Part shown: one piece after another, positions 13,834 through 16,178 of the stretch | Numbering within the stretch: the stretch's first letter is position 1 | How the letters are laid out: each line of letters begins with the position of its first letter | Assembly: GCA_036559805.1 (NCBI GenBank) | Contig: DATBSL010000077.1 | Span: 1 to 16,178 of the forward strand | Direction of reading: 5' to 3' | Source: DATBSL01 sp036559805 | Lineage (GTDB): Bacteria; Acidobacteriota; Vicinamibacteria; Fen-336 | DNA: 16,178 nt | Position numbers and translations under genes: made by a program | Notes under the pieces: generated by a model | Databases searched by the model: none | Told to the model about the DNA's origin: nothing | The model's input: only the letters and a program-made list of their open reading frames with translations

Positions 13834-13841
13834 GGTATACC
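13834..13841. promoter_or_regulatory. Palindromic -10 box shared by the acd operon and mtgA
   Basis: GGTATACC reads the same on both strands, in a 57-base divergent gap. On the plus strand it is preceded by TG (TGG then TATACC, an extended -10) and ends 9 bases before the mtgA ATG, which lacks a Shine-Dalgarno sequence. On the minus strand it would start the acd operon transcript about 34 bases before the GTG, with GGAGG in the leader. One symmetric element may drive both directions. Confidence 0.45.
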
Positions 13842-13850
13842 GCCGTCGTC

Positions 13851-14798
13851 ATGAAGAGGCTCGTGCTCGCGGCGGCCGCGGCGGCGCTCGCCGTCGTCGT
13901 GCTGGGGCTCGCGTGGGTGTGGAGCGGACTGCCCGCGCGCTCGCAGGTGCGCGCGCTGCGGGACACCAACCCGGGCCGCACGCGCCTGATGCTCGAGCGC
14001 GAGCAGCAGGCGCAGGCGCGCGGCCGGCGCGCGCGCTCGACGCAGGCCTGGGTGCCGCTGTCGGCGGTGTCGCGGCACCTGATCCACGCCGTGGTCGCCT
14101 CCGAGGACCAGGCCTTTTTCGGTCACGCGGGCGTCGACTGGAAGGCGATCCAGCAGTCGATCGAGAAGAACGTCGAGAAGCGGCGCTTCGCGCGCGGCGG
14201 CAGCACGATCACGCAGCAGCTGGCGAAGAACCTCTACTTCGGCACGGCGAAGACGCCGCAGCGCAAGCTGCGCGAGCTGGTCGTGACGCGCTGGCTCGAG
14301 GCGGACCTCACGAAGGTACGCATCCTCGCGCTCTACCTCAACGTGATCGAGTGGGGCGACGGCGTCTACGGCTGCGCGGCCGCGGCCCGGCACTGGTACG
14401 GCAAGCCGGCGGCGGCGCTCACGGAAGCCGAGGCCGCCGGCCTCGCGGCGATGATCCCCAACCCGCGCCGCATCAACCCGTCGGTGTCGCCGGCGCGCCA
14501 CGAGCGGGCGACGCGGCGCGTGCTCTGGCTCATGGCGCAGGCCGGCTACCTCGGCCGCGACGCGGCGCCGCTCGGCGCCGAGCCTCCGCCCGAGCCGATA
14601 CCCGAGGACGACGAGCTCGACGTGCCGCCGCCCGAGCCGCCCGCCGGCGAGCCCGCGCTTCCCACGCCGGCGCCGCCCGAACCGACGCCGCCCGACGTGC
14701 CGGCTCCGTCGCCCTCGCCCACTCCACCTGCGACTCCGACGCCCACGCCCGCTCCGACGCCCACTCCGCCGCCCGAACCTCCCGCGCGCTCCGCCTGA
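13851..14798 (+). CDS. mtgA: Monofunctional biosynthetic peptidoglycan transglycosylase with Pro-rich tail
   Basis: The product is 315 aa. A transmembrane anchor lies at about residues 4-25. The GT51 glycosyltransferase domain (about 60-235) polymerises lipid II into glycan strands on the periplasmic side. GT51 motifs in order are ASEDQAFFGHAGVDW at 83-97 (catalytic Glu85), GGSTITQQLAKNLYF at 116-130, KLRELVVTRWLE near 139-150, LYLNVIEWG at 161-169 (second key Glu167) and GLAAMIPNPRRINP at 197-210. There is no transpeptidase domain. Typical MtgA ends near residue 235-245; here about 75 extra residues follow, acidic at first and then almost purely Pro, Thr, Ala and Glu (about 245-315). The ATG follows a -10 box by nine bases with no ribosome binding site, so a leaderless message is likely. 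Confidence 0.92.
   Translation: MKRLVLAAAAAALAVVVLGLAWVWSGLPARSQVRALRDTNPGRTRLMLEREQQAQARGRRARSTQAWVPLSAVSRHLIHAVVASEDQAFFGHAGVDWKAIQQSIEKNVEKRRFARGGSTITQQLAKNLYFGTAKTPQRKLRELVVTRWLEADLTKVRILALYLNVIEWGDGVYGCAAAARHWYGKPAAALTEAEAAGLAAMIPNPRRINPSVSPARHERATRRVLWLMAQAGYLGRDAAPLGAEPPPEPIPEDDELDVPPPEPPAGEPALPTPAPPEPTPPDVPAPSPSPTPPATPTPTPAPTPTPPPEPPARSA
14699..14790 (+). repeat. mtgA: Pro/Thr low-complexity repeat in the mtgA tail
   Basis: The stretch is made of imperfect six-base units of the type CCGACG, CCCACT or CCTCCG that encode Pro-Thr, Pro-Ala and Pro-Ser pairs. It resembles the linkers of the three cysteine-rich proteins. Such tracts can change length by slippage. Confidence 0.5.
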
Positions 14799-14817
14799 GC
14801 CGTCGGGGTGCCCGGTG

Positions 14818-14823
14818 TACCAT
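14818..14823 (+). promoter_or_regulatory. -10-like box before the first methyltransferase gene
   Basis: TACCAT follows TG directly and ends five bases before the in-frame GTG at 14829. Transcription starting seven bases downstream would begin at about that codon, consistent with a leaderless start. The match to the consensus is moderate and there is no -35. Confidence 0.3.
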
Positions 14824-14828
14824 TCCGC

Positions 14829-15548
14829 GTGAGCGGCCGCGAGGACGCCGACGTCGAGACTTCGTCCGACGCCTACGCCCGCCGCTTCGAGGGCGCGGTC
14901 GGCCGCTTCTTCCTGGAGCGGCAGCGCGACGCGGTCCTCGACCTCGTGGCCCCCTTCCCGCGCGCGCGCGTCCTCGACGTCGGGGGAGGCCACGCGCAGC
15001 TCACGGGGCCGCTGGTCGAGGCGGGCTACGACGTCACGGTGCTCGGCAGCGATCCCGCCTGCGAGGCGCGCGTCCGCCCGTGGACGGACGCGGGCCGGGC
15101 CCGCTTCGTGGCGGCGGACCTGGTCGAGCCCGGGATCGAGGCGCTCTCGTTCGACGTCGTGCTCTCGCTGCGGCTGCTGCCTCACGTCCGCCGGATCGAC
15201 GCAGTGACCGCGACGCTCGCACGCCTCGCCCGCAGGGCCGTCGTGGTCGACTACCCGACGCGCCGCAGCGTCAACGCCGTCTCGGGTCTCCTCTTCGGCC
15301 TCAAGCACGGCGTCGAAGGCGACACACGGCCGTTCCGGGTGTTCTCGGACGGCGAGATCGAGGCGGCGTTCGCCGCGCACGGGCTGTCGCCCACCGGGCG
15401 CCGGCCGCAGTTCCTCGCGCCCATGGCGCTCTATCGCGCGCTGGGCTCCGCGAGCGTCGCCCGCGGCCTCGAAGGCGCCGCACGGGCGCTCGGGCTCACC
15501 TCCCTGCTGGGCTCGCCGGTGGTCCTGAGGCTCGAGCGGCGTGGCTGA
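14829..15548 (+). CDS. Class I SAM-dependent methyltransferase
   Basis: The product is 239 aa. Motif I for SAM binding is VLDVGGGHA at 48-56. An acidic strand end (SDPACEA at 74-80) takes the place of motif II, and AADLVEP (96-102) and SFDVVLSLRLLPHV (107-120) correspond to motifs III and IV. The C-terminal half resembles the methyltransferase type 11/12 group and includes VVVDYPTRRSVNAV. The substrate is not evident. An ATG-like start is absent; the GTG at 14829 is preferred because a -10-like box precedes it, while the next option upstream (about 14808) adds seven residues. It lies 30 bases after mtgA and its end overlaps the next methyltransferase gene by eight bases, so those two are co-translated. 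Confidence 0.85.
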   Translation: MSGREDADVETSSDAYARRFEGAVGRFFLERQRDAVLDLVAPFPRARVLDVGGGHAQLTGPLVEAGYDVTVLGSDPACEARVRPWTDAGRARFVAADLVEPGIEALSFDVVLSLRLLPHVRRIDAVTATLARLARRAVVVDYPTRRSVNAVSGLLFGLKHGVEGDTRPFRVFSDGEIEAAFAAHGLSPTGRRPQFLAPMALYRALGSASVARGLEGAARALGLTSLLGSPVVLRLERRG

Positions 15549-16178
15549 GCCCGCCACGCCGCGCGACTGGGCGCTCGCGCTCTATCGGCGCTCGGTCCTG
15601 AAGCAGCGCAAGCTCGACGAGATCGTGCGCGCGCTCGGCGCGACGGACGGCCTGCGCTGCCTCGACCTCGGCTCGGACAACGGCGTCGTGAGCCTGCTGC
15701 TGCGCGAGCGGGGCGGTGCTTGGGCTTCGGGGGACTTGACTGAGGAAGCGGTCGCGTCGATCCGATCGCTCGTCGACGGCGACGTGCACCTCGTCGCCGG
15801 CGGACGGCTGCCGTTCCCGGACGCCGCCTTCGACCGCGTGGTCGTGGTCGACATGCTCGAGCACGTGCCCGACGAAGCGGCCTTCGCGCGCGAGCTTTCG
15901 CGCGTGACGAAGCCGGGCGGCCGGCTCGTGGTCAACACACCCCACCTCAAGCGCACCGCGCTGCGCCGCGCGCGCCACGCGCTCGGCCAGACCGACGAGA
16001 AGCACGGCCACCTGCGTTCCGGCTACACGCCCGAGCGCCTGCGCGAGCTGCTCCGCCCCGGCTTCGAGCTCGCCGGCCACCGCACCTACTCGCGTTTCTT
16101 CTCGGAAGCGGTCGACACCGCGCTCAACTGGGGCATCGAAAGGCTCGGCAAGAAGTCGTCGGCCAAGGGCATGGTCGT
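15541..16178 (+). CDS. SAM-dependent methyltransferase, 3'-truncated by the window edge
   Basis: From the GTG at 15541 the frame stays open to the window end, giving 212 residues. The GTG overlaps the stop of the preceding methyltransferase gene by eight bases. Motif I is CLDLGSDNG at 40-48, the acidic motif II is in SGDLTEEAV (63-71), motif IV is VVVDMLEHVPDE at 101-112 and the post-motif is TKPGGRLVVNTP at 123-134. This is the methyltransferase type 11 (UbiE-like) pattern. The later part has KHGHLRSGYTPERL (154-167), often seen in methyltransferases acting on glycans or lipids, and an aromatic stretch near 183-188. The two tandem methyltransferases share little sequence outside the fold, so they are unlikely to be recent duplicates. 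The target is unknown, though the mtgA neighbour hints at the envelope. Confidence 0.85.
   Translation, partial: MAEPATPRDWALALYRRSVLKQRKLDEIVRALGATDGLRCLDLGSDNGVVSLLLRERGGAWASGDLTEEAVASIRSLVDGDVHLVAGGRLPFPDAAFDRVVVVDMLEHVPDEAAFARELSRVTKPGGRLVVNTPHLKRTALRRARHALGQTDEKHGHLRSGYTPERLRELLRPGFELAGHRTYSRFFSEAVDTALNWGIERLGKKSSAKGMV

Noticed and set aside
11688..13850. A very long plus-strand open frame continuous with mtgA
   Set aside because: It is antisense to meaB and the acyl-CoA dehydrogenase gene, is full of Arg/His/Ala/Leu, and has no domain. Only the part from the ATG at 13851 is a real gene.

Overview
The window is about 16.2 kb of very G+C-rich (roughly 70% by eye), densely coded bacterial chromosome with no rRNA, tRNA, IS element, phage gene or CRISPR array that I can see. 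LpxB (lipid A synthesis), a monofunctional murein transglycosylase, lipobox signal peptides and a Tat signal point to a diderm (Gram-negative type) bacterium. The GWxTD protein, the PEGA protein, the AdoCbl-type methylmalonyl-CoA genes and the base composition would suit an Acidobacteriota-like or deltaproteobacterial-type lineage. That placement is a guess, because no marker gene is present.

Layout. Positions 1-1507 (minus): the first codons of an HU-type DNA-binding protein directly downstream of an exported GWxTD-domain protein. Positions 1626-2642 (plus): a small stand-alone penicillin-binding transpeptidase. Positions 2669-3703 (minus): an exported Gly/Tyr-rich protein with two PEGA domains. 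Positions 3939-5090 (plus): lpxB. Positions 5227-7192 (plus): three tandem paralogous secreted proteins or lipoproteins, each a Pro/Thr-rich linker followed by a domain with eight conserved cysteines that matches no family I recognise. This is the most novel-looking content. Positions 7271-7660 (plus): a single-domain response regulator. Positions 7880-9358 (plus): a Tat-exported PhoX/DUF839 protein. A strong hairpin separates it from a convergent minus-strand operon (9404-13793), transcribed as acyl-CoA dehydrogenase, meaB, methylmalonyl-CoA epimerase, MTA phosphorylase and PfkB-family kinase. Positions 13851-14798 (plus): mtgA with a long Pro/Thr-rich tail. Positions 14829-16178 (plus): two overlapping SAM-dependent methyltransferase genes, the second cut by the window edge.

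Functional themes. Much of the window serves the cell envelope (transpeptidase, transglycosylase, lipid A, PEGA protein, cysteine-rich lipoproteins, PhoX). The minus-strand operon joins propionyl/methylmalonyl-CoA metabolism (meaB, mce, acd) to salvage of a 5'-deoxy-5'-thioadenosine-type nucleoside. One explanation is recycling of 5'-deoxyadenosine lost from adenosylcobalamin enzymes, which is inference. Several plus-strand genes have a -10-like box 5-10 bases before the start codon and no Shine-Dalgarno sequence, suggesting leaderless transcripts. There is no gene-free stretch above 300 bases. The longest gaps (3704-3938 and 7661-7879) are described as features.
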